From assembly GCA_002737725.1 (NCBI GenBank), contig NSIP01000006.1, positions 62,001-126,000 of the forward strand: a stretch of 64,000 nucleotides of DNA. Direction: 5' to 3'. The DNA comes from Rhodospirillaceae bacterium (GTDB lineage Bacteria; Pseudomonadota; Alphaproteobacteria; Rhodospirillales; Rhodospirillaceae). Both the position numbers and the translations under genes were made by a program. The notes under the pieces are model-generated. The model saw nothing but the letters and a program-made list of their open reading frames with translations, was not told the origin of the DNA and ran no database searches. Below, one piece after another: positions 18,778 through 26,867 of the stretch. The first letter of the stretch is position 1, and every line of letters starts with the position of its first letter.

Positions 18778-18788
18778 AGGGGAATGCC

Positions 18789-19154
18789 ATGAGCTATCTG
18801 TGGGTTGCCATCGGTGGGGCTGTGGGCAGCGTGGCCCGCCATGCCATGGGTGTGTGGTCGGTTTCGGTTTTTGGTCCAGCGTTTCCGTGGGGCACGCTGA
18901 TGGTCAACGTCCTCGGCTCGTTTGTGATTGGCGTGGTGGCGTCAACGACAACGCTAAATGACGATCTGAAGTTATTTCTTGCGGTCGGGTTGTGCGGCGG
19001 ATTTACGACCTTCTCTTCGTTCAGTTTGCAAACGCTGAACTTGATTCAGGCTGGAGCTTGGGGGGCCGCTGCGCTGAATGTCGGCGGCTCTGTTATTCTT
19101 TGCCTGATTGCTGTGGGGCTAGGGGTGCTCGCTGGGGGTTTGATTGCCCGCTAA
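18789..19154 (+). CDS. crcB: fluoride exporter CrcB/FluC
   Basis: Small four-helix fluoride channel, 121 residues. The ATG at 18789 (MSYLWVAIGGAVGSVARHAM) is used; an upstream in-frame start falls inside the terminator hairpin. Family marks: GTLMVNVLGSFVIGV and the fluoride-track motif GLCGGFTTFSSFSLQT. No fluoride riboswitch could be seen upstream. It converges on the MBL-fold gene with a 4-bp overlap. Confidence 0.92.
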   Translation: MSYLWVAIGGAVGSVARHAMGVWSVSVFGPAFPWGTLMVNVLGSFVIGVVASTTTLNDDLKLFLAVGLCGGFTTFSSFSLQTLNLIQAGAWGAAALNVGGSVILCLIAVGLGVLAGGLIAR

Positions 19155-20032
19155 GGGTTGACCTTGAAGAAGCGCCCACCACCTTTTCTCGACGCGATGC
19201 GCCCCGCCGTTGGCCCGCCGAAGTGGCCCGCAAATAAAGTGATGTCTTGATCGGTGTGCTGATCAATGAACTTTGTCCGTTGCGCGACGGCTGCTTGCTT
19301 ATCGCCACAAAACACCGTGATCCAATCGGGTCGCGCGATCTGCACAGCATTATGAATCAGATCACCTGACATGACTGCGTGGGCTTTCTGCGACTTGATC
19401 TCGACGCAGTAATGACCAGGCGAATGCCCTGGTGTTTGGCAAACGTGCACGCCTTTCAGGAACTCGTGGTCGGTGTCGACCAAATCGGCCTGACGAGATT
19501 CGATCACCGGCAAAACGCTATCCACATACGAGGGTGAATTGTACCCGTCCTGGCCTAGACGCGCTTGCACGCTCTCCAGTTCTTTGCGGTGCAAAACGTA
19601 TCGCGCATTGGGGAAAGTTGGCACCCAACGGCCGTTCTCAAGCTTGGTGTTCCAACCCACATGGTCGGCGTGAAGGTGCGTACACATCACATAATTCACT
19701 TGCTCGGGCTGCACGCCTGCTTGCGCCAGGTTGTTCAACCATGGGCCTTCGCGCAAATGCCACGTCGGTAACATCGGCGAGCGACTTTTATGGTCACCAA
19801 TGCAGGTATCGATCAGAATCGTGTGTTTTCCGCTGCGCACCAAATACGAATGGAAGCTTAGGATGATCGCTTTTTGTGCGGGGTCGTAAAAGTAGGGCGT
19901 CAGCCAATCGCGATGTTTGTCGAACTCGCTTAAGTCAGCATCCGGATAAGCCCGCGACGCGCTAAATGGTTCGATCATGTCGACGATTTTTGTGACCGTC
20001 GCATCGCCGATTTTCCAAGATTGCAACGCCAT
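19151..20032 (-). CDS. MBL-fold metallo-hydrolase
   Basis: 293-residue metallo-beta-lactamase-fold hydrolase without a signal peptide. The metal site is complete: THLHADH (H119, H121, D123, H124), TPGHSPGHY around 206-213, GDLIH and a late AGHFGGP. The form resembles lactonase or arylsulfatase-type family members acting on small organics. Neighbours (DUF1838, Rieske oxygenase) suggest a catabolic role, but the substrate is unknown. Confidence 0.85.
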   Translation of the reverse strand: MALQSWKIGDATVTKIVDMIEPFSASRAYPDADLSEFDKHRDWLTPYFYDPAQKAIILSFHSYLVRSGKHTILIDTCIGDHKSRSPMLPTWHLREGPWLNNLAQAGVQPEQVNYVMCTHLHADHVGWNTKLENGRWVPTFPNARYVLHRKELESVQARLGQDGYNSPSYVDSVLPVIESRQADLVDTDHEFLKGVHVCQTPGHSPGHYCVEIKSQKAHAVMSGDLIHNAVQIARPDWITVFCGDKQAAVAQRTKFIDQHTDQDITLFAGHFGGPTAGRIASRKGGGRFFKVNP

Positions 20033-20196
20033 CGTGTGACCTCATTGATTGTGGCAAGCGACCAACCCATCAAATCTAATCATTTGGCGGCATGAGGGCT
20101 ATGGTTGCCGACACTTCAGTCGGGGCGTGAACACAGTTTGAGATTGTGAGTTGCCGCAAGTCAATTCAGAGTGTGGCGCAGGGAGAACGCGCAACG

Positions 20197-20301
20197 ATGA
20201 CGCATGATGTGTTGGTTTTTCTCCACGTGATCTTGTTTGTCTATTGGCAGGGGCCAGATTGGGGCGTGTGGGTGACATCGCACTACCTTGCCAATAGTGA
20301 A
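20197..20301 (+). pseudogene. N-terminal remnant of a conserved membrane protein
   Basis: After a GGGAGA site, the frame from ATG 20197 reads MTHDVLVFLHVILFVYWQGP then DWGVWVTSHYLANSE. This resembles the first helix of a hypothetical inner-membrane family that begins FLHxLLFVxWLGxDLG. Beyond about 20300 the frame runs into antisense of the hydrolase remnant and ends at 20340. Only about 35 native residues remain. The family assignment is from memory of the pattern and uncertain. Confidence 0.45.
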
Positions 20302-20481
20302 CCTGCCCCTCGGCAATGTCGGCAAAGCGCCATTTCATGATTTTGGGTTGATGGGTCAGCCATGGCTTCATCTCGGCGCGCTGGGCGCCGCCGTCGGGGA
20401 TGGTTGGTGGCAAGGGCGCGGCCCAAACACTTGACGTGAGGAGGGCCAAGGCTCCGACAAAATCGTTCTATGCGCCATGAT
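20290..20481 (-). pseudogene. alpha/beta-hydrolase N-terminal remnant (signal peptide plus first strand)
   Basis: Reading leftward, a signal-like start (MAHRTI) shifts frame at a T4 run near 20463 into VGALALLTSSVWAAPLPPT, then WLTHQPKIMKWRFADIAEG and QVHYWQG. The last piece resembles the opening strand of the hydrolases at 2073 (KDGQLHFWRSG) and 39061 (PIGQIHYRMV). Similarity stops near 20290, where the opposite-strand membrane-protein remnant begins. It is broken by truncation and a frameshift. Confidence 0.5.
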
Positions 20482-20663
20482 GACGCCCCCGAAAACGCCA
20501 TCCAGTGTCAGCTTGCACAAAATAATTGCAAGAAATTGCGCCGTGCCGTGGTACCTCACAAAAGGTTATGGAGATATGATAATTTTGACCTGGATTACTG
20601 ATCTTACAGGCAGGAGTAGGCGTATAATAACCAACTTAATCCTTCGCGGTTTGGGAGTGAAAG

Positions 20664-21809
20664 ATGCTGATCAATAACTGGTATGTCGCAGCCCGCACAC
20701 ACGAGATTGGTGAGACCCCTTTCAAATCCCGCATGCTGGGTTTGGATTTCGTACTGTTCCGCGACAGCACCGGCAAGATCAATTGCATGAGTGATGTGTG
20801 CTGTCATCGCGGCGGCGCGCTGCATCGTGGCGAAGTAAAGGGCGATTGCATTGCGTGTCCCTATCACGGCTGGGAATTTAACGGTGGCGGCGCTTGCACC
20901 AAAATTCCAGCCATGGGCGATGAGATCACGATCCCCAAGCGCGCTCGGCTCGATTCGTACCCCGTGCAGGAAAAGATGGGCATGATGTGGGTGTTCCTCG
21001 GCGACGAGGACGAGGCCACGCGCCCTGTCATTCCCGATTGGTACGAGCCTTATCTCAACGCGCCCGAATGGCGCATCCTCACCTATGACTACATTTACAC
21101 CGACGTGAACTGGATGCGGCTGGGCGAGAACTCGGTCGATACGTCGCACCCCTCATTCGTGCACAAGGCCTTTGGCAGCCGCATTAACCCCAAAGCCAGC
21201 ATCGTGCCGATCACCGATACCGATTACGGCGCAACCGTGACCCGCGTGCGCGCAGCTCCTCCAAATTCGCAAAAGTCGGCGGCCATGCAGAAGATCCTGC
21301 CGACAGATCGCAAAACCACGCGGGTGACGCTTGAATTCTCGATGGTTGGCATCACCGAGATGCTGTACCAGGAGATGACCGCTGAGATTTCCCAGGTGCT
21401 GTTCTCGGCCCGCACGCCCATCGATGAGCACAACACCAAAAGCTACGGCTTCCAGGCGCGCAACTTTCTGATGGAACCCGACCAGGACCACGAGCGCCTC
21501 AAGGGGCTGTTTCAAGCCATCGAGGAAGACCACAACATCGTGCGTTTCGTGAAGCCGAAGTTCACGCCCAAGTCCACCACCGAGGAATTCTTGATCGAGG
21601 CCGATGGCATGGAACTGACATATAGGCGCAAAGTGTATGAGTGGGCGCGCACGCGCGGGGCCATCGACAGCATCGCGTACCAACAGGCTGCTGATCACCA
21701 AATTATGGTGATCCCCTCACCAGCCCGCAAATCTGATCCCAAGGGTTGGGTGCATAAGCCCGTGCCGTTGCAAGATGTGCCCGCTGCCGAAGCCATAGCC
21801 GCTGAATAG
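20664..21809 (+). CDS. Rieske non-heme iron oxygenase, alpha subunit
   Basis: 381-residue ring-hydroxylating/demethylase-type oxygenase. The N-terminal Rieske domain binds 2Fe-2S through C46-x-H48 and C65-x2-H68 (CCHRGGALHRG, CPYHGW). The catalytic domain has the mononuclear iron site D159, H162, H167 in ENSVDTSHPSFVHKAFG. Start MLINNWYVAARTHEIG is typical of the aromatic/alkaloid demethylase group. A TATAAT at 20623-20628 could be its -10 box, but no clear -35 is present. No ferredoxin or reductase gene adjoins, so electrons must come from elsewhere. It is a homologue of the gene at 59642 with the same motif spacing. The substrate is unknown. Confidence 0.9.
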   Translation: MLINNWYVAARTHEIGETPFKSRMLGLDFVLFRDSTGKINCMSDVCCHRGGALHRGEVKGDCIACPYHGWEFNGGGACTKIPAMGDEITIPKRARLDSYPVQEKMGMMWVFLGDEDEATRPVIPDWYEPYLNAPEWRILTYDYIYTDVNWMRLGENSVDTSHPSFVHKAFGSRINPKASIVPITDTDYGATVTRVRAAPPNSQKSAAMQKILPTDRKTTRVTLEFSMVGITEMLYQEMTAEISQVLFSARTPIDEHNTKSYGFQARNFLMEPDQDHERLKGLFQAIEEDHNIVRFVKPKFTPKSTTEEFLIEADGMELTYRRKVYEWARTRGAIDSIAYQQAADHQIMVIPSPARKSDPKGWVHKPVPLQDVPAAEAIAAE

Positions 21810-21819
21810 GGACCTTCTC

Positions 21820-22362
21820 ATGATGATGTCTTCCTGGCGTAAGCCAATACGCAGCACTGGCCTTGTGGTTGGGCTGGTGATGGCCCTCGCGTATCCAAGC
21901 CACGCTTCCCCTGGCTCGGCTATCCCTGAGGTCAAGGCCGAGACGCTGAACAAAGCCAAGATCGTCGTGCCGAAAGATTTTACGGCCGAGCGTAATGTTC
22001 TGCTGTTCAGTTTTGGCCGCGATATGCAGGCCCCCACGGATGCCTGGGACGCAGCCCTGGCCCCGGACCGCGATGGAACAGCCGTGCAAGTCTACAACAT
22101 GCCACTGATCCCCAATCCTGGGGCCATTGTGCGCAGCTTTATTTCGGGCGGAATGCGCGGCATTTATGAAGACAAGGCGCTGCGGGACCGGGTGGTGGTG
22201 ATGTACGTGGAGGAGAAGACGTACTTCCCAGCACTGGACGTCACCGACAAGTCTGCGCCGCTGATTGTGGTGACCGACAAGGCTGGCATCGAGGTGGGGC
22301 GCGTCCAGGGCAACCTCAGCGAGGCTTTGCTAGCAGATGTGCGCAAACTGATCAGAAAGTAA
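21820..22362 (+). CDS. secreted thioredoxin-like protein without CxxC
   Basis: 180 residues beginning 10 bp after the Rieske gene. A hydrophobic signal (STGLVVGLVMALAYPSHAS) precedes NVLLFSFGRDMQAPTDAWDA, MPLIPNPGAIVRSF, RDRVVVMYVEEKTYF and APLIVVTDKAGIEVGRVQGN. The strand order suggests a thioredoxin-like fold, perhaps related to ATP10/DUF-type chaperones, but there is no redox CxxC. It may be an accessory protein of the oxygenase operon. Family assignment is tentative. Confidence 0.6.
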   Translation: MMMSSWRKPIRSTGLVVGLVMALAYPSHASPGSAIPEVKAETLNKAKIVVPKDFTAERNVLLFSFGRDMQAPTDAWDAALAPDRDGTAVQVYNMPLIPNPGAIVRSFISGGMRGIYEDKALRDRVVVMYVEEKTYFPALDVTDKSAPLIVVTDKAGIEVGRVQGNLSEALLADVRKLIRK

Positions 22363-22379
22363 TCTGAGTTGATGTGTCG

Positions 22380-22437
22380 CGCGAATCGAAACGGGCGCTG
22401 ATGACCATCAGCGCCCGTTGTCACAATTCGATTCGCG
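22380..22437. terminator. nested inverted repeat, likely bidirectional terminator
   Basis: An inner perfect 13-bp stem (AACGGGCGCTGAT at 22390-22402 with ATCAGCGCCCGTT at 22407-22419, loop GACC) is enclosed by an outer inverted pair (CGCGAATCGA and TCGATTCGCG). It sits exactly between two convergent genes, as expected of a two-way terminator. The outer pair is longer than termination needs. Confidence 0.7.
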
Positions 22438-22445
22438 AATCGGGC

Positions 22446-22841
22446 TTAGATAAGCTTCATCACCGCGCCTGCGATCCCGCCCAGGAGCAAAATCACCGAT
22501 GGCAGGAACGTTAGGCCAAATCCCGCGCCGCGCTTCTCGGCGGCGGCGTAATAGCTGACGGCGTAGACGATGCGACCGATGGGCCAGAAGATTCCGATGA
22601 TCGCCGCCCACATGTCGCCGTAGAAAGAGGCGAACATCCAAAGTGCGGGAACGAACAACGCTAACTGCTCGAGTGTGTTCTGCTGAACGCGGAAAACCCT
22701 TAGAAAATCAGGCGGCCCGTCGACACTGGGGGCGGTCACGCCGAACTTGGCGCGTGCGCCGCCGACCTTCAACGTCACCCAAACGTAGACCAAAAGTGCG
22801 AGCGATGTGACGATGGCAGTCAGCGGAAATGAGTCGAGCAT
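22446..22841 (-). CDS. MAPEG family membrane protein
   Basis: 131 residues from ATG 22841, preceded by an AGGGAGAG site. Four hydrophobic helices with FRVQQNTLEQLALFVPALW (the MAPEG E/N region near 55-75), PIGRIVYAVSYYAAAEKR and a final GGIAGAVM helix. MAPEG proteins include glutathione transferases and peroxidases of the membrane. Catalysis is not established for bacterial members. It converges with the thioredoxin-like gene. Confidence 0.82.
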   Translation of the reverse strand: MLDSFPLTAIVTSLALLVYVWVTLKVGGARAKFGVTAPSVDGPPDFLRVFRVQQNTLEQLALFVPALWMFASFYGDMWAAIIGIFWPIGRIVYAVSYYAAAEKRGAGFGLTFLPSVILLLGGIAGAVMKLI

Positions 22842-23059
22842 GTGTTCTCTCCCTAGGTAGGACCAGCGTACCGGCGTTGGCGCAACATTGTCGCTTGGAG
22901 GCAACGGTGTCAAAAAAAATCGGCACGGGAGTTATTTTTGCTTGATTTCTCCCGCAATGGGCGTAAATGCAAATTCAAGACGTACGCGCACGTGCCTAAA
23001 GCTGATTGCCGTTAAGCAACGACGTAAGCGTCCTTTCGTTGGTTGGACTTTGTTATATT

Positions 23060-23340
23060 TCGTCTGATTGATCAAAGGAGGCCGTGCCACGCCCTTCCCG
23101 AGATTGAAGTATCGCTTGCGGCGCTCTCACCGCTTTACGGCAGGGAGCGTCGATGTTCGCTCCCTGGCATGGGATGACCGCGAATTGGTTGTCTTAGGCC
23201 GGTCTGATGTTCTTCACGTTTGAAGAAAGCCTCCACCAACGGCTGTCGTTAAGCTCACCTTAAAAAAAGAAGCGCATAACAAGAAGTGGGCGCCTAGCAA
23301 CAAGATCCCCCGACATAGAAAGAAGATCGGGGCGTAGAGG
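23060..23340 (+). ncRNA. candidate leader RNA upstream of ornithine decarboxylase (speF-motif-like)
   Basis: The 514-base stretch between MAPEG and the decarboxylase has no gene. Its last about 280 bases hold structure-rich sequence: AAAGGAGGCCGTGCCACG near 23075, a perfect hairpin CAGGGAGCG/CGCTCCCTG at about 23141-23168, and a run of short GC-rich stems. Alphaproteobacterial speF genes are known to carry a conserved leader (speF RNA motif). Position and size fit, but the consensus could not be checked here. It may sense polyamines or control translation. Confidence 0.45.
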
Positions 23341-23355
23341 CGGAACAAGGAAGAG

Positions 23356-24768
23356 ATGGAACCATACCGAGCGCTGCCCAGCAGCACAGAACCCAACGGC
23401 ATCACAACTCCGGACTATTTATTCCGGTCGATCGACGAAGTCGCCAAGCGTCTCAAGCCTGAGACGCCTGTGCAGTGCATTTTTCCCGAAGCCGTACGCT
23501 CCCAGGCCCGCAAATTCATCGAGCTATTCCCAGGTAAAGTTCTATATGCCGTGAAGTGCAATCCCGGCCAGGACATGCTGCGGCATATGTATGCGACCGG
23601 GATCAGGCATTTTGACGTTGCCTCCTTGGAAGAAGCGCGCCAAGTCAAAAGCTTGTTCAAAGACGCCAAACTGCATTTCATGCACCCGGTCAAGTCGCGC
23701 GAATCAATTCGCCGCGCCTACCGCATGGGCATCCGCGACTTCTCGCTCGATTCGGCTGCCGAGATCATGAAACTGATGGAAGAGACCAAATCCGCACGGG
23801 ATTTGCGTTTGTTCATCCGCTTGGCTGTGGCCGGCAACTCGGCCGCCTATGATTTGTCAGGTAAATTCGGTGCCGCTCCCTCGACTGCGGTCGATCTTCT
23901 GCGCCATGCTCGCAAAGTGGCAGTCAAGGTCGGCATCTGCTTCCATGTGGGTTCACAATGCATGGACCCTGCCGCCTATACAGCGGCGATTGGTCGTGCG
24001 CTGGACGTGGCAACCAAGGCCAAGGTCAAGGTCGACGTTTTGGATGTTGGTGGCGGCTTCCCGGCCATTTATCCGAATATGACCCCGCCTCCGCTTGAAA
24101 GCTTTATGGACGCCATCAAACAAGCGGCGCAACCGTTTGTTGATCAAGGTGCAGAATTGTGGTGCGAACCCGGTCGCGCGATGGTGGCGGCTGCGGCGTC
24201 GATGCTGGTGCGCGTAAACTTGCGCAAAGGTCGGCGTTTGTACATCAACGACGGCACCTACGGCAGCCTGTTCGACGCTGGTGCCTTGGGCTGGCGCTTT
24301 CCCGTTCGGTTGGTCCGCCCGCAAAAAGGCGGCAAGGGCAACACCCACAAATTCGCCAATGCGCGCCCGCCCTCAGAGAAGACGGTGCCGTTCATGTTCT
24401 ATGGCCCCACCTGCGACAACCTGGACAAAATGAAGGGCCCCTTCGTGTTGCCCGAAGACACACAGGAAGGCGACTGGATCGAAATCGGGATGTTGGGGGC
24501 TTATGGCTCCACCATGCAGACGCGGTTTAACGGGTTTCACTCGGAGTTCGTGGCGACGGTGTGGCCGGAAGCGGCCCCCTTTGCCTTCGAGCGGGTGCGC
24601 AAGAAGCCATCCCTACCGCTGGCCGAAGCTGATCCTGCAGTGCAGCAGGCGTCTCCCATGGGTCGTGTTGCGGCACCTCAATCCATCGGACGCGGTCCCT
24701 CAGAGCAGACGTCGCAGAACCTTCATGCTTCAGGGGATGGCCGTTCGCCACCGCTGTCGGCTAAATAG
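23356..24768 (+). CDS. speC: ornithine/diamino acid decarboxylase (PLP fold type III)
   Basis: 470-residue decarboxylase of the eukaryotic-ODC/alanine-racemase fold, making putrescine from ornithine. The PLP lysine is K67 in LYAVKCNP. Other sites are FHVGSQC, DVLDVGGGFP (phosphate loop), WCEPGRAMVA and FYGPTCDNLD with the catalytic Cys. It starts at ATG 23356 (MEPYRALPSS). A C-terminal extension of about 70 residues, rich in Pro/Ser/Gln and of low complexity, exceeds the usual 380-400 residues. The next gene, a deoxyhypusine-synthase homologue, follows by 29 bp, so putrescine probably feeds homospermidine. Confidence 0.9.
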   Translation: MEPYRALPSSTEPNGITTPDYLFRSIDEVAKRLKPETPVQCIFPEAVRSQARKFIELFPGKVLYAVKCNPGQDMLRHMYATGIRHFDVASLEEARQVKSLFKDAKLHFMHPVKSRESIRRAYRMGIRDFSLDSAAEIMKLMEETKSARDLRLFIRLAVAGNSAAYDLSGKFGAAPSTAVDLLRHARKVAVKVGICFHVGSQCMDPAAYTAAIGRALDVATKAKVKVDVLDVGGGFPAIYPNMTPPPLESFMDAIKQAAQPFVDQGAELWCEPGRAMVAAAASMLVRVNLRKGRRLYINDGTYGSLFDAGALGWRFPVRLVRPQKGGKGNTHKFANARPPSEKTVPFMFYGPTCDNLDKMKGPFVLPEDTQEGDWIEIGMLGAYGSTMQTRFNGFHSEFVATVWPEAAPFAFERVRKKPSLPLAEADPAVQQASPMGRVAAPQSIGRGPSEQTSQNLHASGDGRSPPLSAK

Positions 24769-24797
24769 CTACTCACAATCACAAGGGACTTTCTGAA

Positions 24798-25841
24798 ATG
24801 GCTGCTCGCAACAAAAAGACAAACAAAAAAGCGGCCTTGCTCTCCACGCCTGTGGAGCACATCGACTTTACCAAGTTCGACGCAAGGCCTATTATTACCG
24901 CCATGGGCAAGATGTCGTTCACCTCGCGCGATACCGCGCGTGCGGCCGAGATCTTCAACCAAATGTTGGCTGACCCCAAATGCTCCATCGTGCTGACCTT
25001 GGCCGGCTCCACCTCGGCTGGCGGTTGCATGCAGGTGTACTCGGACATGATCAAGTACGGCATGATTGATGCGGTTGTGTCGACCGGCGCATCCATCGTT
25101 GATATGGATTTCTTTGAAGCGCTGGGCTTCAAGCATTTTCAAGGCAGCCAGTTCATCGACGATAAGGAACTGCGCTCGCTCTACATTGACCGCATCTATG
25201 ACACCTACATCGACGAAGAAGAGTTGCAGTACTGCGACCATACCATTGGCAAAATCGCCGACAGTCTGGAGCCGCGCGCCTATTCCTCGCGCGAGTTCAT
25301 CCATGAGATGGGCCGTTGGCTGAAAAAGAATGCCAAGAAAAAGGGCTCGCTGGTGGAAAACGCCTACGACCACAGCGTGCCGATTTTCTGCCCGGCCTTT
25401 GTGGACTCCTCGGCTGGATTCGGTTTGGTCAATCACCAAGTTAAAAACCCGAAGAAGCACATGGTGCTGGACGCCATTGCCGACTTTCGCGAACTCACCG
25501 ACATCAAGCTCAAGGCTGGCACCACTGGCCTGATGATGATCGGCGGCGGTGTGCCGAAGAATTTTGTGCAAGATACGGTTGTCTGCGCCGAAGTGCTGGG
25601 CCACAAAAACGTCGAGATGCACAAATACGCCGTGCAAATCACGGTAGCAGACGTGCGCGACGGGGCGTGCTCGTCCTCGACGCTGAAGGAAGCCAACTCC
25701 TGGGGTAAAGTCGACGCCGCTTGCGAACAAATGGTGTTCGCCGAAGCCTCGAGCGTGATTCCGCTGATTGCCTCAGACGCGTACCATCGCGGCCACTGGA
25801 AAAAGCGCAAACGCCGCAATTTCGCAAAACTCTTTAAATAA
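24798..25841 (+). CDS. speY: deoxyhypusine synthase homologue, probable homospermidine synthase
   Basis: 347-residue NAD-dependent enzyme of the deoxyhypusine synthase family. The lysine that forms the aminobutyl imine is kept as K304 in EANSWGKVD, along with TLAGSTSAGG, VVSTGASIVDMD and GGGVPKNFVQDT. Bacteria do not have the eIF5A target. Homologues (SpeY) have been shown to make homospermidine from putrescine and spermidine, and the ornithine decarboxylase directly upstream supports that. The N-terminus is Lys-rich (MAARNKKTNKK). A terminator follows. Confidence 0.85.
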   Translation: MAARNKKTNKKAALLSTPVEHIDFTKFDARPIITAMGKMSFTSRDTARAAEIFNQMLADPKCSIVLTLAGSTSAGGCMQVYSDMIKYGMIDAVVSTGASIVDMDFFEALGFKHFQGSQFIDDKELRSLYIDRIYDTYIDEEELQYCDHTIGKIADSLEPRAYSSREFIHEMGRWLKKNAKKKGSLVENAYDHSVPIFCPAFVDSSAGFGLVNHQVKNPKKHMVLDAIADFRELTDIKLKAGTTGLMMIGGGVPKNFVQDTVVCAEVLGHKNVEMHKYAVQITVADVRDGACSSSTLKEANSWGKVDAACEQMVFAEASSVIPLIASDAYHRGHWKKRKRRNFAKLFK

Positions 25842-25851
25842 GAATTCAAGC

Positions 25852-25875
25852 CCCTCCCCAAACGGAGGGTTTTTT
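25852..25875 (+). terminator. Rho-independent terminator after speY
   Basis: CCCTCC (25852-25857) pairs with GGAGGG (25864-25869) over a 6-base loop, followed by six T. It ends the speC-speY operon. Confidence 0.8.
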
Positions 25876-25879
25876 CTTC

Positions 25880-25910
25880 ACCCTCTCTCGCAAAAGAGCG
25901 GGAGAGGGCG
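25880..25910. repeat. dispersed CCCTCTC...GAGAGGG palindromic element
   Basis: CCCTCTCTCGC, a short loop, then GCGGGAGAGGG forms an imperfect hairpin directly after the speY terminator. A close variant occurs at 27554-27585. Such intergenic palindromes are common in proteobacterial genomes. Confidence 0.6.
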
Positions 25911-25980
25911 CAACGCTCGGTTTTTCTATTCCACTCGGGGCGCAAGCTGCTAAGCTTTCGGCGTTCAGGGAGAACACACA

Positions 25981-26481
25981 ATGACGTCTGGTTCCCGCGT
26001 TTCGCCCGTCAAACGCGTTTCAATTTTCTGCCGCGATATCGACAAGTCCTTGGCGCTCTATCGCGACATCCTGGGCATGAAGATCATCGAGGACAAAAAA
26101 ATCTCAGGACCATTCATCGGCAAGCTGGTGAATTTGCCGACCTGCACCATGCGTATTGTTTATCTGTCGGCCGATACGTCCATCGATGCGGGGTTGATCG
26201 GCCTGTTCCATGTGATGGAACCCACGCTGCCCGTGGCGCAACATCCGACTCAAGGCCAAATCCATTGGGGGCAGGGCTCATTCGTTTTCTCGACGGATCA
26301 TGGCGATGAGATTTACGCTGATTTGATAAAGCAGGGTTACAAATTTCTCACGCCGCCCACGCCCTACACCAAACCCACTGACGACACTTATATGAAGGCG
26401 GGCGTGTATACCGAGATGATTTTCTATGACCTGGACGGATTGATGCTCTCGATCATTGGCTACAAACCTCTGCCGAAGTAG
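25981..26481 (+). CDS. VOC (glyoxalase/dioxygenase-fold) family protein
   Basis: 166-residue vicinal-oxygen-chelate protein. The first beta-alpha-beta unit reads VKRVSIFCRDIDKSLALYRD then ILGMKIIEDKK. A second unit has HWGQGSFVFSTDHGDEIYA, YTKPTDDTYMKAGVYTEMIF and YDLDGLMLSII. GGAG-type ribosome site (AGGGAGAAC) before ATG 25981. Metal-binding residues cannot be assigned with confidence from sequence alone. Catalytic role and substrate unknown. Confidence 0.78.
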   Translation: MTSGSRVSPVKRVSIFCRDIDKSLALYRDILGMKIIEDKKISGPFIGKLVNLPTCTMRIVYLSADTSIDAGLIGLFHVMEPTLPVAQHPTQGQIHWGQGSFVFSTDHGDEIYADLIKQGYKFLTPPTPYTKPTDDTYMKAGVYTEMIFYDLDGLMLSIIGYKPLPK

Positions 26482-26489
26482 GCATTGCC

Positions 26490-26867
26490 ATGAGTGCAAT
26501 AACGCGCCGCACAACGTTGAGAGTCGCCGCCGTGAGTGCGGCTACGTTTACCACGCGCAAAGCTCGCGCGGCCAGCGAACCTGATGTGATCGTGGTCGGC
26601 GCGGGGCTCGCGGGGCTGTGTGCCGCGACACTACTGGAAGGGCAGGGCCTCAAAGTTTTGGTGCTGGAGGGGCGCGAGCGCGTCGGATGGCGCGTCTATA
26701 CGCTCTACAATTTGCCGAGCCAGCCTAGCCGCATGCCGGGCGAAATCGCCAATCCTTTGGGCCGCATTCATTTCGCCGGTGAGTACACCGCGCTGACCAA
26801 TCGCGGCATGGAAGGCGCCATGGAATCAGGCGAACGCGCGGCCTTGGAAGTGTTGGGGGGGATGTGA
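26490..26867 (+). pseudogene. flavin amine oxidase with central core deleted in frame
   Basis: 125 codons joining both ends of a flavin monoamine oxidase. Residues 1-30 are a Tat-like signal (TRRTTLRVAAVSAATF). Residues 31-76 are the FAD dinucleotide-binding start (DVIVVGAGLAGLCAATLLEG, ERVGWRVYTLYNLP). From about 80 the closing FAD contact region begins (NPLGRIHFAGEYT, RGMEGAMESGERAALEVL). About 300 residues with the substrate domain are missing, yet the frame is open. The RVGGR motif reads RVGWR. Its stop overlaps the start of the next gene by 4 bp. It cannot be an active oxidase; whether the fusion is made is unknown. Confidence 0.8.

Noticed and set aside
18719-18788. Fluoride riboswitch before crcB
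   Set aside because: The 70 bases before the start hold only a terminator hairpin; no GGNGAUGG-type fluoride-aptamer sequence was found.
24798-25841. True deoxyhypusine synthase acting on eIF5A
   Set aside because: Bacteria lack eIF5A and the gene is in an operon with ornithine decarboxylase; homospermidine synthesis is the better reading.
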